Positions 7,673 through 15,856 of a DNA stretch of 42,893 nucleotides are shown here, piece by piece. How positions within the stretch are numbered: position 1 is the first letter of the stretch; every line of letters begins with the position of its first letter. The notes beneath the pieces are model-generated. The model was given only the letters and a program-made list of their open reading frames with translations, was not told the DNA's origin and did not search any database. The DNA comes from Brevundimonas sp. (GTDB taxonomy: Bacteria; Pseudomonadota; Alphaproteobacteria; Caulobacterales; Caulobacteraceae). The stretch covers positions 1 through 42,893 of the forward strand of contig JALAGW010000174.1 of the NCBI GenBank assembly GCA_022712235.1, in the 5' to 3' direction. Both the position numbers and the translations under genes were made by a program.

Positions 7673-10600
7673 TCAGAACTTGAAGCTGGCTCGCAGCAGC
7701 AGGGTGTAGCGGACGTAGTCCTCCAGCAGCTCGGCGTCGCCAGTGATGGCGAGCATGCCCAGGTCGTTGCCGACGTTCAGGCGGAAGCCGAGGATAGGGC
7801 CGCCGCCTTCGATGCTGGCCGGGTCCAGAGTGAAGGCGTCGCCGCCAGAGGCGAAGCGAGCGATGGTGGAGCCTGCATCGACCGAGAAGTTCTGACGCCA
7901 GCCGACCCGCACTTCCGGGCGAACCCAGCCGTTTTTACCGAAGCCATAGCCGATGTTCACGGCGGCCACGCCGGAGAACATGTGACCATCGCGTTCGTCG
8001 ATCTCGAGATCGAACCCATCGCCGCCGCCCTTTTCGGTACGAGCGTCTTCGCTCAGCGAGAAATACTCGCCGTAGATTTCAGGGCGGACATTCAGGCGGC
8101 CGAAATGACGCTCGTAAGAAGCGCCGCCCGCAGCGGCCAGGGTGAAGCCGTGCCAGTCGGACTCGTTCTTCAGGTTGATGCCGTCGGCGACGAGTTTACG
8201 CGTGGCGTTGAACGAGGCGTAGCCGCCGGCCGCTCGCGCCCAGGTGGTCCAGTATTGACCTTGTGCGCGCCAATAGAGGCCCAACTCCAGCCGGTTGGCC
8301 GACAGAACCTCTTCGGCTGCGGCCTCGGGATCTTCCAGAGCGGACGAGGTAAAGGCGGCGGTCAGGCCGATGGCGCCCATGTTGGTGCCGCGCTCCACGC
8401 CGCCCGCCACGCCGAAGCCTTCCGAACGGAAGCCGTAGGATTCAGTCTTGTCCTTGTCGGCGTAAAAGTTGATTTCCTGAACCCAGGCGCTGGTCTCGCC
8501 CGGCGCCGCCGAGGCGTTGCGGCCGGTCAGGGCGCGAGTGACAGCATCGACGCCGCTGGCAAGGGAGAGCAGGGGGCCGCCCGAGTGGTCGGGCAGGAGC
8601 TGTTCATAGACCTTGAAGAAGCCTTCGCGGTCCGTCTGGTTCAAAAGGGCCGCACGGATGAGTTCATTGTCCGCTAGGCCCGCATAGAGCGCGTCATAGG
8701 CCGAGGCCTCCGCCTTGATCATGCCGGCTTCTTCTGCGGTGCGCCGGCTGGCTTCGATCGTGATTTCGCCTAGCGCTTCATCGACCTTCGCATTGACCAC
8801 GAAGGCGTAGGGCGAGTTGGACTGCAACAGGTCTTGGTCGATCGTGCCTACGTCCAGATCGCTTGCCTTGAGCACGTTGAAACTGGTCTTGCCGTTCGGG
8901 TCGATCAACGAGTCAAAGCGCACGCCCAGGCCGGCTCCGTCGGCCAGGTTGGCGGCGCCGTCGACGTTGAACTTGAATTCGTTCTTCGTCGCGGCGTCCA
9001 GCGTGACGATCAAATTGCCATCCGCGCCGACATTCAGGCTGCTGACGTCCACCGTACCTGTCTGGCGTGCGTCCAGCGTGCCCTTGGAGATGTCGATGTC
9101 CAAAAGGCCGTCGCTATTGCTGATCGCGCCACGCACGACGGCGCCGCCCGAGATGGACAGGCGATCAGCACCGGCGCCGAAGGAAATGTCGCCCTGAACC
9201 ACGCCGTTCTGGATATCGAGCAGGTCGGCGCCCGATCCCAGCTTGATGTCGCCATAGGTCGAGGGTTCACGAGAATCCGTCACGCCGTCGCCATCGGTGT
9301 CCGGATCAGTAGCGGTGGCCTCGCTGGCGATCCCCTTCTGGGTGAAGGTGACGCCGGAGGTGTTGGCGCTGACGTCAATGGCCGTCGCCTTGCCCGTGAT
9401 CGGATCGCCCTTGGCGTTGGGTGTGACGCTGGCCTGAATAGAACGGGTGTTGGTGATTGACGTCAGGGTGCCGCTGAGATCTGCGATCGCCGTCGTGTTG
9501 CCTGTGCCGCCGCCCGTTGTGGCTGAAATCGCCCCGTTGTTTTCAATGGACGAGACATTGGCTCCGGCTTCGATCCGGATCGCCGTGATGAGGTTCGCAC
9601 CATCGGTGGCGGAGGCGGCGCTGACGGTGCCGGTATTGATCAAGGTCGGCGTGGTCGCTCCATCCTTGAAGCGGATGGCCGTGGCGTCGGCGTTGTTCGC
9701 GAGCACGGCGACCGAGCCTTCGTTCCGCACGCCGCCTTCGATAGTTACGGCCTGGCCGCCCTCGACGCCGAACTGCAGCGCGGTGGGAGCCACGTTGTCA
9801 TAGACGCCGATCCCGAAAATCTCGCCGCGGTTGACGAAACCGTAGGCGTTGTTGCCGGTTCCAGCGACGCCCAGAGTGACGTCGCTGGTTGTAGAACCAA
9901 CGACCACGGCAGGCGCGCCGCCGTAAGCCGTGACCTGAGCCTTGCTTTCATTGGCGTCCGGCAGGCCGTCACCGTCGCGATCCGTATCCTCGCGGTTCTT
10001 GACGCCGTCGCCGTCGTCGTCTTCATCGCCGTTCTTGACGCCGTCGCCGTCGTCGTCGCCGTCGATCCCATTGGCGCCGTAGCTCGGCCCCGTATCGAAC
10101 AGCACGCCCTTGGAGACGTCGGCGCTGATGCTTACAGCGGGGCCGCCCTGAAGCAGATCGTCAGCATCGAGGTTTTCCAGGAACAGGACTTCGGCAGGAA
10201 CGTCGCCCGTGGTTGGTTTGCTGTTGGGACGGGTCGTGTAGCGATAGCCCGTTGAGGTGATCGTGCCGTGGATCGCGACGCGTCCATCAACGGCGCCGTC
10301 CACGGCCACGCCGACGGCGTTCTCGCCACGAACCGAAACGCTCCCCAAAACGCTGACGTCGCCCGTCACCGGACCGGTGACGCTAATGCCTCGCGTATTA
10401 TCGCCGACGACATTGATCGCGCCGAAATTGGTCAGATTGCCGACCAGGGGGGCCTCGACCGAAATGCCGTAGGAGTTGTTGCCCTCGACCAGAATGGCGC
10501 CGCCGGTCTCGACCAGGATATTGCCTGTCTTGGCGTCGGAACCCGTTACCCTCAGGCCGTAGCGACCTGTGCCCGAAGCGAAGGGGCCGTCCGCGTCGCC

Positions 10601-10984
10601 GTCCTTGTCGGTGTCCTTGTATTCCTCGATGTCGTCGGTGATCGAGATGGTGCCGCCGATCGTGATCGCGCCGGTTGTTCCACCCTGCGCCAGGATGCCG
10701 GTGGCGCCGTCGGCGGCCTTGGCCATCCCGATGGACGAGCCGTTGTCCATGTCCACGCTGTTGTTCGAATCAATCGTCACGGCGGCGCCGCTGGTCACAG
10801 CGATGGATCCGCCGCTGCCGAAGCGAATATTGTTGGGCTCGGTTCCCGTGGCGGTGGAGGTCGAGATCGGCGTGGTGCGCGCCGTCGAGATGACGGTCTC
10901 GGCCGGCGGCGTGGTTTGCGCCTGAACGCCAGCGGCGGCCATCAAGGGGGCGATCGCCACTGCGGTCGCGAGCAGAATACGCAT
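7673..10984 (-). CDS. Autotransporter with beta-helix passenger and Asp-rich calcium-type repeats
   Basis: An 1103-residue outer-membrane autotransporter (type Va secretion). Residues 1 to about 22 are a signal peptide (start MRILLATAVAIAP, cleavage near VQA). A long Gly/Asn/Thr-rich passenger follows, with repeated turns such as GAINVVGDNTRGISV, as expected of a beta-helix. The last 270 or so residues form the beta-barrel domain and end in aromatic SFKF. At about 303-335 an Asp-rich block (DDDGDGVKNGDE, then DDDGDGVKNRED, then DRDGDGLPD) resembles thrombospondin type-3 calcium loops; single similar loops occur elsewhere (DKDGDADG, DTDGDGVTD). I chose ATG 10984 because of the signal peptide and the GAGGGG Shine-Dalgarno; the frame stays open upstream to 11239. 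Adhesion or surface coating is plausible but unproven. Confidence 0.88.
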   Translation of the reverse strand: MRILLATAVAIAPLMAAAGVQAQTTPPAETVISTARTTPISTSTATGTEPNNIRFGSGGSIAVTSGAAVTIDSNNSVDMDNGSSIGMAKAADGATGILAQGGTTGAITIGGTISITDDIEEYKDTDKDGDADGPFASGTGRYGLRVTGSDAKTGNILVETGGAILVEGNNSYGISVEAPLVGNLTNFGAINVVGDNTRGISVTGPVTGDVSVLGSVSVRGENAVGVAVDGAVDGRVAIHGTITSTGYRYTTRPNSKPTTGDVPAEVLFLENLDADDLLQGGPAVSISADVSKGVLFDTGPSYGANGIDGDDDGDGVKNGDEDDDGDGVKNREDTDRDGDGLPDANESKAQVTAYGGAPAVVVGSTTSDVTLGVAGTGNNAYGFVNRGEIFGIGVYDNVAPTALQFGVEGGQAVTIEGGVRNEGSVAVLANNADATAIRFKDGATTPTLINTGTVSAASATDGANLITAIRIEAGANVSSIENNGAISATTGGGTGNTTAIADLSGTLTSITNTRSIQASVTPNAKGDPITGKATAIDVSANTSGVTFTQKGIASEATATDPDTDGDGVTDSREPSTYGDIKLGSGADLLDIQNGVVQGDISFGAGADRLSISGGAVVRGAISNSDGLLDIDISKGTLDARQTGTVDVSSLNVGADGNLIVTLDAATKNEFKFNVDGAANLADGAGLGVRFDSLIDPNGKTSFNVLKASDLDVGTIDQDLLQSNSPYAFVVNAKVDEALGEITIEASRRTAEEAGMIKAEASAYDALYAGLADNELIRAALLNQTDREGFFKVYEQLLPDHSGGPLLSLASGVDAVTRALTGRNASAAPGETSAWVQEINFYADKDKTESYGFRSEGFGVAGGVERGTNMGAIGLTAAFTSSALEDPEAAAEEVLSANRLELGLYWRAQGQYWTTWARAAGGYASFNATRKLVADGINLKNESDWHGFTLAAAGGASYERHFGRLNVRPEIYGEYFSLSEDARTEKGGGDGFDLEIDERDGHMFSGVAAVNIGYGFGKNGWVRPEVRVGWRQNFSVDAGSTIARFASGGDAFTLDPASIEGGGPILGFRLNVGNDLGMLAITGDAELLEDYVRYTLLLRASFKF
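9995..10057 (-). repeat. 36-bp tandem DNA repeat inside the autotransporter passenger
   Basis: A 27-base block beginning GTTCTTGACGCCGTCGCC on the plus strand occurs at 9995-10021 and again, identical, at 10031-10057. This is a 36-base period that encodes 12 residues (DDDGDGVKN plus three). It adds or removes one calcium-type loop per copy and could vary by slippage. Confidence 0.8.
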
Positions 10985-11287
10985 TAGATAGAAACCCCTC
11001 GTGGACACACGCGCAACGACGCCAGCCGTCCGTCTATCAGGCTCGGCGTCGCCACGCCCCAAGTTTCTCGAATTTGAGGCGATTGCAAGGCCTGGCGTAG
11101 GCAGGGGCAGGTGAACGGGACCTGAAGAACCGCATTCGCTCGGATATGTTCCGGGTTCCTCAAAAGGACGCTTGAGCGGAGCAGTTTCCGGCGCTACGGG
11201 CGATTCATGGTGAGTTCCAAACGTAAGCGTCGCATCCAAAGTCGCTCCGGTCGCGTTGCGGCGTTGAGATCTGGAAAGGCCGCCTCA
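10985..11287. other. Divergent intergenic region between autotransporter and glycosyltransferase genes
   Basis: These 303 bases must hold both promoters. Seen: the GAGGGG Shine-Dalgarno of the autotransporter at about 10994-10999 (minus strand) and GGAAAGG at 11273-11279 for the rightward gene. An in-frame ATG at 11207 could extend the glycosyltransferase by 27 basic residues. I could not identify a convincing -35/-10 pair or any RNA gene here. Confidence 0.5.
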
Positions 11288-12538
11288 ATGACCATGAGCG
11301 ATATCGATGTTCAGGAGGGCGAACTGCGCCTGATCCCAGGCCTCGACGAGGAAGTCGCTGAAACTCTTAGGATACTGAAGGCGTCGACCGCCGATCCGCG
11401 TCCGCGTCTGGTGGACACCACCATGTTGTTCGCCCCCCGTTCGGGCGGGGTGAAGCGCTATCTGCTGTCCAAGAAGGCCTGGCTGGAGGCGAATCGACCT
11501 TCGGTGGCCCACACCCTGGTCGTGCCAGGGGCCAAGCATAAGGCGGGGACGGATGGGATCGTCCAGTTGCATGCCGCCAAACTGCCTTTCGGCGACGGCT
11601 ATCGCTGGCCCAGCTCAGTCCGCCGTTGGGGCGCCTGGGTGGCCTCGATGAACCCCGCCGTGATCGAGGCGGGTGATCCCTATACGCCGGGGCAGGGCGC
11701 GCTGGAGGCGGGTCAGCGAGCCGGCTGTCCGGTCGTCGGCTTCTGCCACTCTGACCCGGCGGGCCTGGCGGCCCTGCATTTCGGCGAATGGGCCAAGAAG
11801 CCGGTCGAGAAGCGTTGGGCCAGGCTGTTTTCGCAGTTTGATCGTGTCGTCTCGCCCAGCCGATTCATCGCGCGCCGGCTGGAAGAGGCCGGCGTCGGCG
11901 GCATTGTTATTCGCCCCCTTGGCGTGGAGGTGGACACCTTCCGCCCGGATCGCCGTGATCGTGACTGGCTGTTGAAAAAGCTGGGTCTAGGCGCGGACGC
12001 TCGCCTGTTGTGCTTCGCCGGTCGTCCGGCCAAGGAGAAGAACGTCGACGTTCTGATCGACGCGGTGCAGCGCCTGGGCGCGCCCTATCACCTGGTGCTG
12101 GTCGGAGCCGGGGCCGGGATGCCGCCCGAAGATCGAGTGATCTCTTTGCCCTATGAGAAAGACCCCAAGGCCGTGGCGCGGATCATCGCCAGCTGCGACG
12201 CCTTCGTCCACGCCAACGACAAGGAGCCGTTCGGCCTGATCGTGCTGGAGGCCATGGCCTGCGGGCGACCGGTCGTGGGCGTCAACGCCGGCGGCGTGGC
12301 TGAGACGGTCGATTCTGGCGTGGGGCAACTGGCGCGTTCGGCTGACCCCGCCGACTACGCCGAGGCTATTGAAGCCCTGTTCGAACGCGACATCGAGGCT
12401 CTGGGTCAGGCGGCGCGGGTGAAGATGGTCGAGCAGTTTGCCTGGAACCGCGTTTTTGAGGACCTGTCGATGCTCTATGGCGAGTTGAGCGGTCGGTCCG
12501 AGTTCGTCATGCCGCAAGAGATTGCGCCGCTGAACTAG
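11288..12538 (+). CDS. Glycosyltransferase family 4 (GT-B, group 1)
   Basis: A retaining GT-B glycosyltransferase of about 416 residues, probably acting at the cytoplasmic face on a lipid or polysaccharide acceptor; donor and acceptor cannot be read from sequence. Seen: a glycine-rich N-terminal loop (FAPRSGGVKRY), a donor-domain start CFAGRPAKEKNVDVLI, and the family EX7E motif in EPFGLIVLEAMACGRPVVG near residue 313. The start at ATG 11288 (MTMSDIDVQEG) is chosen for GGAAAGG at 8 bases spacing; ATG 11207 is an alternative without a clear ribosome site. It stands alone between the autotransporter and the tRNA-Asp genes. An alpha-mannosyltransferase-like role is possible. Confidence 0.85.
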   Translation: MTMSDIDVQEGELRLIPGLDEEVAETLRILKASTADPRPRLVDTTMLFAPRSGGVKRYLLSKKAWLEANRPSVAHTLVVPGAKHKAGTDGIVQLHAAKLPFGDGYRWPSSVRRWGAWVASMNPAVIEAGDPYTPGQGALEAGQRAGCPVVGFCHSDPAGLAALHFGEWAKKPVEKRWARLFSQFDRVVSPSRFIARRLEEAGVGGIVIRPLGVEVDTFRPDRRDRDWLLKKLGLGADARLLCFAGRPAKEKNVDVLIDAVQRLGAPYHLVLVGAGAGMPPEDRVISLPYEKDPKAVARIIASCDAFVHANDKEPFGLIVLEAMACGRPVVGVNAGGVAETVDSGVGQLARSADPADYAEAIEALFERDIEALGQAARVKMVEQFAWNRVFEDLSMLYGELSGRSEFVMPQEIAPLN

Positions 12539-12563
12539 GCGAGGGTCTTTCCGTGGGCGGGGA

Positions 12564-12593
12564 GCGCCATCCTCTTTGCAAGAAGAATGGCGC
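12564..12593 (-). other. Trailer hairpin overlapping the tRNA-Asp copy 1 3' end
   Basis: GCGCCAT (12564-12570) pairs with ATGGCGC (12587-12593). The second arm is the CCA end plus the last acceptor bases of the tRNA. The inner part (CCTCTT against AGAAGA) pairs imperfectly. No T-run follows on the minus strand. It may act in termination or 3' processing. Confidence 0.5.
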
Positions 12594-12664
12594 GAGTGAC
12601 GGGGCTCGAACCCGCGACCTCCGGCGTGACAGGCCGGCACTCTAACCAACTGAGCTACACCCGC
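12588..12664 (-). tRNA. tRNA-Asp(GUC), copy 1
   Basis: The complement reads GCGGGTGTAGCTCAGTTGG at the 5' end. It folds as a full cloverleaf with a GCGGGTG/CACTCGC acceptor stem (one G-T pair), anticodon loop CTGTCAC with anticodon GTC, a GGTTCGAGCC T-loop region and an encoded CCA at 12588-12590. Length 77. It is identical to the second copy at 12854-12930. Its own promoter lies at 12691-12719. Confidence 0.97.
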
Positions 12665-12690
12665 ATTTCCTCCGCGAGGAGGAGAAGGGG

Positions 12691-12719
12691 CGAATAAGGG
12701 CGACTCGCGCCCCGGTCAA
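12691..12719 (-). promoter_or_regulatory. Promoter of tRNA-Asp copy 1
   Basis: On the minus strand TTGACC (12719-12714) is followed after 17 bases by TATTCG (12696-12691), 27 bases before the mature tRNA. The same layout precedes copy 2. A CTCCTCGCGGAG leader inverted repeat follows at about 12669-12682. Confidence 0.65.
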
Positions 12720-12827
12720 GCGAGGAGCTTCAGTCAGGCTGAAAATACCGACACAGGCAAAACCTGCGCCTTGAGGCGGGGTCACGACAGCCGGCTAACA
12801 GTGAACTGGATTGCGAGGTAGGCGGGG

Positions 12828-12860
12828 CGCGCCATTCCCTTCGCTGAAAGGAATGGCGCG
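12828..12860 (-). other. Trailer hairpin overlapping the tRNA-Asp copy 2 3' end
   Basis: CGCGCCATTCC (12828-12838) and GGAATGGCGCG (12850-12860) form a perfect 11-bp stem. The second arm contains the tRNA CCA and four acceptor bases. The position is the same as at copy 1 although the loops differ, so the pairing is preserved while the sequence drifts. No T-run follows. Confidence 0.6.
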
Positions 12861-12930
12861 AGTGACGGGGCTCGAACCCGCGACCTCCGGCGTGACAGGC
12901 CGGCACTCTAACCAACTGAGCTACACCCGC
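12854..12930 (-). tRNA. tRNA-Asp(GUC), copy 2
   Basis: Identical in its 77 bases to copy 1, with anticodon GTC in loop CTGTCAC and encoded CCA at 12854-12856. The repeat offset is 266 bases, and flanking sequence on both sides is also similar, so the pair arose by local duplication. The promoter is at 12958-12986. Confidence 0.97.
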
Positions 12931-12957
12931 GTTCCCCTCCGCGAGGAGGAGAAGGGC

Positions 12958-12986
12958 GGATTAAGGGCGACTCATGATCCGGTCAA
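12958..12986 (-). promoter_or_regulatory. Promoter of tRNA-Asp copy 2
   Basis: On the minus strand TTGACC (12986-12981) and TAATCC (12963-12958) are 17 bases apart, matching the layout before copy 1. GAGTCGCCCT between the boxes is also shared. Confidence 0.65.
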
Positions 12987-13029
12987 GCGCAATATGCGAA
13001 ACTATCGGATTTAGCTGCAAATTCAGCTG

Positions 13030-13572
13030 TTAACGCCCGCAATCCAGTCCTGGTGCGTCTGGCGCGGCGGTCTCGCCGAGGCCCAGCCCCTTCTGCATAA
13101 AGACCACGTCGCGCCAGGCGTCGAACTTCCATCCCGCCGCATGGAAGACGCCAACGCGCTCGAAACCGGCGGCGGCGTGCAGGGCGATGGAGCCGGCGTT
13201 GGCGCTGTCGCCGATCACCGCCACCATCTGACGCATGCCCAGAGCCTCGCAGGCGCCGAGCAGGGCGTCGAGGAGCGCTTTGCCGACGCCGCGTCCGCGA
13301 AACGCCTCGGACACATAAATCGAGTCCTCGACCATGAAGCGATAGGCTGCGCGCAGGCGGTAAGGTCCGGCATAGGCATAGCCCGCGACCTGACCGTCGA
13401 TCTCGGCGATCAGGACGGGCAGGCCCAATGCGACGGGTGCGGCCAGACGCGACTTCATCCCCTCTGCCGATGGGACGTCCAGTTCGAACGTCCCCGTGCC
13501 GTGCAGCACGCTGTCGGCGTATATGGCCGTGACGGCTGCCAGGTCGGCTTCCGTGAACGGTCGGATGATCAC
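13030..13572 (-). CDS. GNAT family N-acetyltransferase (phosphinothricin acetyltransferase-like)
   Basis: A 180-residue acetyl-CoA-dependent N-acetyltransferase of the GNAT fold. Seen: IIRPFTEADLAAVTAIYAD at the N-terminus, the acetyl-CoA loop FRGRGVGKALLDALL, and a C-terminal NAGSIALHAAAGFERVGVF signature, which together place it near the Pat/Bar group. The real substrate of such chromosomal homologues is usually a small amine or amino acid and cannot be told here. The start is GTG at 13572, overlapping the stop of the oligopeptidase gene by three bases (GTGA); the longer open frame upstream is antisense-like and lies inside that gene. The overlap implies coupled translation. Confidence 0.88.
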   Translation of the reverse strand: MIIRPFTEADLAAVTAIYADSVLHGTGTFELDVPSAEGMKSRLAAPVALGLPVLIAEIDGQVAGYAYAGPYRLRAAYRFMVEDSIYVSEAFRGRGVGKALLDALLGACEALGMRQMVAVIGDSANAGSIALHAAAGFERVGVFHAAGWKFDAWRDVVFMQKGLGLGETAAPDAPGLDCGR

Positions 13573-15791
13573 GCCTTTTCCCAGCCCTTCTCGACGGCCC
13601 AGACGGCGAAGGCGTAGTCGTGGGCGATGTCCTTCAGGTAATCGAAGCGGCCCGACGAGGCGAAGTGGCCCGCCTCCATGTTGATCTTCAGCAGCACCGG
13701 CTTGCCGGAGGTCGAGGCGGGCCGCAGCTTGGCCACCCACTTCTCGGGCTCCCAATAGGTCACGCGCGGGTCGGACAGGCCGCCGGTCGCCAGCAGGGCC
13801 GGATAGGGCTTGGCCTCGATCTGGTCATAGGGGCTGTAGCTCAGCATATAGTCGTAAGCTGCGGCGTCCTCGAGCGGGTTGCCCCATTCAGGCCATTCCG
13901 GCGGGGTCAGGGGCAGGGAGGTGTCGGACATGGTGTTGATGACGTCGACGAAGGGCACGCCACCGATCACCCCGGCCCACAGTTCGGGGCGCATATTGGT
14001 CACGGCCCCCATCAGCAAGCCGCCTGCAGAGCGGCCCTCGGCCACGATCCTGCCGGCCCTGGTGTAGTTCCGCGCGATCAGATGATCGGCGGCGGCGGTG
14101 AAGTCGGTGAGGGTGTTCTTCTTGGTGAAGCGCCGGGCCGTCAGGAACCAGTTCCAGCCCTTGTCCGAGCCGCCGCGGATATGGGCGATGGCGTAGATGA
14201 AGCCGCGATCCACCAGCGACAGCCGGTTGGTCGAGAAGCTGGCCGCCATGGGGATGCCGTAGGAGCCGTAGCCGTAGAGCAGCAGGGGCGCCGAGCCGTC
14301 GACCGGCGTGTCCTTGCGACGCAGTACTGTGATCGGCACCAGTTCGCCGTCGGAGGCCGGAGCGTTCAACCGCTCGACCACATAGTCGGCCGGGTTGTGG
14401 CCCGAGGGCACTTCCTGAACCTTGCGCAGGGTCCGCTCGCGCGTCTTCAGGTCATAGTCGTAGGTCGAGGTCGGCGTGGACGGCGAGTTGTAGCCATAGC
14501 GCATGACCGTGGTGTCGAACTCCGACGCCCCGCCCAGCGACAGGGCGTAGGCAGGCTCGTCCACGGCGATCTCGTGTTCGGCGCCGGCGCGGTCGCGGAT
14601 GACGATCCTGGTGTTGGCGTCGGCCCGCTCCTGACGGCCGATGAAGTCCTTGACCAGGGCCACGCCCTCGATGAAGCGGCCGGGCGTATGCGGGATCAGG
14701 TCCTTCCAGTTCGACTTGGCCGGCACGGCGGTCGGGGCCTCGACCACCTTGAAGTCGATGGCGTCGTCGGCATTGGTGCGGATCACCCAGCGGTCACCCC
14801 AGTGGTCCAGATCATAGAGGCGGCCGACGTGACGCGCTTCGACCACCACGGGCGTCGCAGTGGGCGTCGCGCCGGGAATGATGCGGCCTTCCGAGGTTTC
14901 CTGGTTGCCGATGCCGATGACGATGAAGGCGTCATCGGACGAGCGGCCAACGCTCTGGAACATGCCATCGTCGGTTTCTTCATAGACAAGTGTCGTCTCG
15001 CCGCCGCGCGCGGGGCGACGGAAGATCTTGTCGGGGCGGCCGTTGTCGTCGCGGTTGGTCCAGAAGATCCACTGGCTGTCTGGAGAGAAGGTGAAGTTCT
15101 CGGTCGCCGATTCGATGGGGTCAGGCAGGACCTCGCCGGTCGCCAGGTCCTTGACGTAGATCTTGAAGACTTCGGACCCCTGCGCGTCCTCGGCATAGGC
15201 GAACAGGGCGTGGTCAGGGCTGTGCTCGACGGCGGAAACTTCCGAATAGGCCTTGCCCTCGGCCAGGGCGTTGCAGTCGAGCAGAAGCTGAGGCGTCGGG
15301 GCCTTGATGAAGTTCCTGGTCACGGGCTGGCCGTCCACCATCCAGGTCCCCTGACGCTCGACCCGCATATAGCGCGGGTGCTGCTCGCCGGTGCGGTATT
15401 CCGTGAAATACTCCCACGGGCCGTCGGCGGCGGGGACGGAGCTGTCGTCCTCCTTGATGCGGCCCTTCATCTCTTCGAACATCTGGGCCTGCAGGGGCAG
15501 GGTGGAGGCCATCATAGTCTCGCGATAGGCGTTCTCGGCAGTCAGGTGTTCCTTGACGTCGGCCTTGATCAGCGACGGGTCGCGCAGCACGGCCTGCCAG
15601 TTGTCGTCCTTCATCCACTGATAGTCGTCGACGCGGACGCGGCCCAACTGCTCGATGCGGACGGGGACCTTCTTGGCGACAGGCGGTTGGGGCAGGGACA
15701 TCGAGGCTCCGGTAGTCGAACGGGCGAGTGCGGGGGAGGCGGCGGCGAGACCGACGGCAGCGGTCGAGGCGATCAGTTCACGGCGATTCAT
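13569..15791 (-). CDS. Oligopeptidase B-like S9 family serine peptidase, exported
   Basis: A prolyl-oligopeptidase family serine peptidase of 740 residues. An N-terminal beta-propeller covers about 70-480, and the alpha/beta hydrolase domain follows. The nucleophile lies in EGRSAGGLLMGAV (Ser near 588); GLSDPRVTYWEPEKW carries the probable acid, and EAGHFASSGRFD the His. These motifs are those of oligopeptidase B (trypsin-like cleavage after Arg/Lys in short peptides). The start at ATG 15791 has AGGGGAG 8 bases upstream and begins with a twin-arginine-type signal (NRRELIAS, then a hydrophobic Ala-rich stretch to about residue 23). Export is thus likely, unlike the usual cytosolic enzyme. It overlaps the downstream GNAT gene. 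Confidence 0.92.
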   Translation of the reverse strand: MNRRELIASTAAVGLAAASPALARSTTGASMSLPQPPVAKKVPVRIEQLGRVRVDDYQWMKDDNWQAVLRDPSLIKADVKEHLTAENAYRETMMASTLPLQAQMFEEMKGRIKEDDSSVPAADGPWEYFTEYRTGEQHPRYMRVERQGTWMVDGQPVTRNFIKAPTPQLLLDCNALAEGKAYSEVSAVEHSPDHALFAYAEDAQGSEVFKIYVKDLATGEVLPDPIESATENFTFSPDSQWIFWTNRDDNGRPDKIFRRPARGGETTLVYEETDDGMFQSVGRSSDDAFIVIGIGNQETSEGRIIPGATPTATPVVVEARHVGRLYDLDHWGDRWVIRTNADDAIDFKVVEAPTAVPAKSNWKDLIPHTPGRFIEGVALVKDFIGRQERADANTRIVIRDRAGAEHEIAVDEPAYALSLGGASEFDTTVMRYGYNSPSTPTSTYDYDLKTRERTLRKVQEVPSGHNPADYVVERLNAPASDGELVPITVLRRKDTPVDGSAPLLLYGYGSYGIPMAASFSTNRLSLVDRGFIYAIAHIRGGSDKGWNWFLTARRFTKKNTLTDFTAAADHLIARNYTRAGRIVAEGRSAGGLLMGAVTNMRPELWAGVIGGVPFVDVINTMSDTSLPLTPPEWPEWGNPLEDAAAYDYMLSYSPYDQIEAKPYPALLATGGLSDPRVTYWEPEKWVAKLRPASTSGKPVLLKINMEAGHFASSGRFDYLKDIAHDYAFAVWAVEKGWEKA

Positions 15792-15856
15792 GAAATGGGC
15801 TCCCCTGTGGTTCGGCGGGACCTTGTGCCTGCGAACGGGCCGCGTCAAATGGCGGA

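Noticed and set aside
9985..10075. Regularly spaced repeats that might suggest a CRISPR-like array
   Set aside because: The repeats are in frame, encode Asp-rich loops, have only two exact copies and no spacers.
12588..12930. tRNA-Asp pair as attachment sites of an integrated element
   Set aside because: There is no integrase, and the 190 bases between the copies hold only flank duplications; simple tandem duplication explains it.
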